Notes under the pieces: model-generated | Databases searched by the model: none | What the model was told of the DNA's origin: nothing | The model's input: the letters and a program-made list of their open reading frames with translations, nothing else | Part shown: positions 6,138 to 7,715 of the stretch, piece after piece | Position numbering within the stretch: the first letter of the stretch is position 1 | Layout of the letters: the number at the start of each line of letters is the position of its first letter | Position numbers and translations under genes: made by a program | NCBI GenBank assembly: GCA_024710675.1 | Contig: JANJUH010000081.1 | Location: 1-7,715, forward strand | Direction of reading: 5' to 3' | From: Lysobacterales bacterium | Lineage (GTDB): Bacteria > Pseudomonadota > Gammaproteobacteria > Xanthomonadales > SZUA-5 | DNA: 7,715 nucleotides

Positions 6138-7715
6138 TCACCAGTGGATGCCGCGCATCAACGAGGCGAACGCCACCTGCTCGCTCGACGGTGCTTCGTC
6201 CTTGGCACCCTTCACGCCCTTGGCCGCAGCCGAGTCCGGGAACAGCTGGAAGGCGGTGTTGAGCACCACCTGGTACACCTTCGGTGCCAGCAGGTGCAGC
6301 ATCTCGGCGAAGATGCCCAGGCGCGTGGCGATGCGCTGCGGACGCTCGATGATCGCGCGCACGACCATGTCGGCGGCATCGTCCGGTGTCAGCACCGGGA
6401 CGTTGTCGTAGATCTTGGTCGGCCCGATCATCGGGGTCTTCACCAGCGGCATGTTGATGATGGTGAAGCTGATGTTCTTGTCGGCGAACTCGGACGCCGC
6501 GCAGCGCGAGAAGGCATCGAGCGCCGCCTTGCTGGCGACGTAGGCGGAGAAGCGCGGGGCGTTCGAGAGCACGCCGATCGAGCTGATGTTGACGATGTGC
6601 CCGCGGCGGCGCTCGCTCATGCTCGGCAGCAGGCCCATGATCAGGCGCAGCGAGCCGAAGTAGTTGAGCTGCATCGTGCGCTCGAAGTCGTGGAAGCGGT
6701 CGTAGGACAGCTCGATCGAGCGGCGGATCGAGCGACCGGCGTTGTTCACCAGCACATCCACCCCGCCATGCTCGGCCAGCACCTGTTGGACCAGCGCGTC
6801 AGCCCCGGCCAGGTCGGCCAGGTCGACCACATAGGTGTAGACCTCGGCACCCGGCGCAGCCTCCTCGATCTCGGCCTTGGCCTTGCCCAGGTCCTCGGCG
6901 CCACGCGCACAAATGATCGTCTTGGCACCAGCCGCCGCCACCTTGTGGGCAGTGGCCAGACCGATGCCGGAGGAACCGCCGGTGATCAGCACCACCTTGC
7001 CCTTGACGCGGCTCGACAGCGAACGGTCGACATACAGATCCGGGTCGAGATGGCGCTCCCAGTAGTCCCACAAGCGCCAGGCGTAATCCGGCAGGTCCGG
7101 CACCTTGATCCCGGTGCCCTTCAGCGCACGCTCGGTCTCGCGGCAATCGAAGCGCGTCGGGTAGTTGAAGAACTTCAGCATGTCCGCCGGGATGTTGAAG
7201 GACTTCAGCAGTTGCCCGCTGATGCGGCGTACCGGCGGCAATGCGGCGATCGCATTGCGGATCGAGCCCGGAATCACCTGGAAGATGCGTGCGTCGATGC
7301 GCATCGTCATCTCCGGCGCGTGACCGGCCTTGGCGAAGATGTTCAGCACCTCGCCGACACGCCGGGGCGCCGGATCGGTCAGGTGGAAGCAGCCGCCGTC
7401 GTAACCCTTCTGGTGGGCGATGTGGTCCATCGCATCGACCACGAAATCGACCGGCACCATGTTGATGCGACCGCCCTCGAAGCCCAGCGTCGGCACCCAG
7501 CTTGGCAGCATCTCGCGGATGCGCTTGATCAGCGTGAAGAAGTAATAGGGGCCGTCGATCTTGTCGATCTCGCCGGTCTGGGAGTGACCGACGACGATGC
7601 CCGGTCGATAGACGCGCCACGGCCGCTTGCATTCCTTGCGGACGATGCCCTCGGAATCGTGTTTGGTGCGGAAATACGGGTGCTCCAGGCCCTCGGCCTC
7701 GTCGAACATGTCCTC
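6138..7715 (-). CDS. Fatty acyl-CoA/ACP reductase homologue, tandem SDR protein (N-terminus outside window)
   Basis: The C-terminal 525 residues are present; the frame stays open to the window edge (Glu-Asp before the Met at 7709), so that Met is internal. Numbering from it: the first SDR domain's YxxxK is Tyr12-Lys16 (HPYFRTKHDSE), followed by the substrate half of an extended SDR (RPGIVVGHSQTGE, GPYYFF, NMVPVDFVVDAMDHIAH). A linker (YPTRFDCRETERALKGT, LWDYWERHLDPD) leads to a complete classical SDR with TGGSSGIG (243-250), NNAG (322-325), Ser376/377 in NISS, and YVASK (Tyr390, Lys394). It ends in SSEQVAFASLMRGIHW. From memory this aligns almost end to end with the ~660-aa Marinobacter reductase (Maqu_2507; PRK07201 architecture), which reduces fatty acyl-CoA or acyl-ACP with NADPH to the fatty alcohol used for wax esters. 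The missing part should be the first Rossmann motif, ~135 residues. The substrate is inferred; a generic tandem SDR is the alternative. Confidence 0.9.
   Translation of the reverse strand, partial: EDMFDEAEGLEHPYFRTKHDSEGIVRKECKRPWRVYRPGIVVGHSQTGEIDKIDGPYYFFTLIKRIREMLPSWVPTLGFEGGRINMVPVDFVVDAMDHIAHQKGYDGGCFHLTDPAPRRVGEVLNIFAKAGHAPEMTMRIDARIFQVIPGSIRNAIAALPPVRRISGQLLKSFNIPADMLKFFNYPTRFDCRETERALKGTGIKVPDLPDYAWRLWDYWERHLDPDLYVDRSLSSRVKGKVVLITGGSSGIGLATAHKVAAAGAKTIICARGAEDLGKAKAEIEEAAPGAEVYTYVVDLADLAGADALVQQVLAEHGGVDVLVNNAGRSIRRSIELSYDRFHDFERTMQLNYFGSLRLIMGLLPSMSERRRGHIVNISSIGVLSNAPRFSAYVASKAALDAFSRCAASEFADKNISFTIINMPLVKTPMIGPTKIYDNVPVLTPDDAADMVVRAIIERPQRIATRLGIFAEMLHLLAPKVYQVVLNTAFQLFPDSAAAKGVKGAKDEAPSSEQVAFASLMRGIHW

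Noticed and set aside
5830..6411. 193-codon plus-strand frame starting in the intergenic gap
   Set aside because: It runs through the REP-like element (VIPAQAGIQ peptide) and then antisense to the acyl reductase; not a gene.
1..7715. CRISPR array, tRNA/rRNA, transposase or phage genes
   Set aside because: No regularly spaced repeats, RNA gene structures or related protein motifs were seen on either strand.

Overview
The window is GC-rich, and every convincing gene reads on the minus strand. The gene content suggests a gammaproteobacterium, probably in or near the Xanthomonadales/Lysobacterales: a lysyl-endopeptidase-like secreted protease, a choice-of-anchor Q/Calx-beta surface protein, a PlpD-type patatin autotransporter, and a Marinobacter-type fatty acyl reductase. 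The lineage is inferred from gene content only.

Layout in transcription order (high to low coordinates). (1) 7715-6138: the C-terminal ~525 residues of a tandem SDR protein that strongly resembles the ~660-residue bacterial fatty acyl-CoA/ACP reductase; its N-terminus lies outside the window. (2) 6137-5762: a non-coding gap with a REP-like pair of hairpins in inverted orientation, a small 7-bp tandem repeat, and a perfect 10-bp stem-loop in the leader of the next gene. (3) 5761-3566: a complete patatin-like phospholipase with signal peptide, patatin domain, POTRA and outer-membrane beta-barrel (type Vd secretion). (4) 3569-2469: a nucleotidyltransferase-fold protein whose ATG overlaps the patatin stop codon (ATGA), so the two are probably translationally coupled. 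(5) 2468-2232: a spacer with several dyads, including a perfect 16-bp palindrome. (6) 2231 to about 1191: the first part of a secreted trypsin-like protease (signal peptide, propeptide, catalytic His, probable catalytic Asp). (7) From about 1200 to the window edge: the tail of an unrelated surface protein (choice-of-anchor Q end, two Calx-beta repeats, low-complexity C-terminus) in a different reading frame.

The main anomaly is the junction at about 1191-1202. The protease stops matching its family just after the Asp of the triad and never reaches the Ser half. The beta-helix protein's tail begins there with no head of its own. Either a deletion fused two secreted-protein genes and left both non-functional, or the assembly is chimeric. 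I found no CRISPR array, tRNA, rRNA, transposase or clear defence system, and I do not claim a new biological system here. The least ordinary intact arrangement is the coupled patatin autotransporter/nucleotidyltransferase pair.
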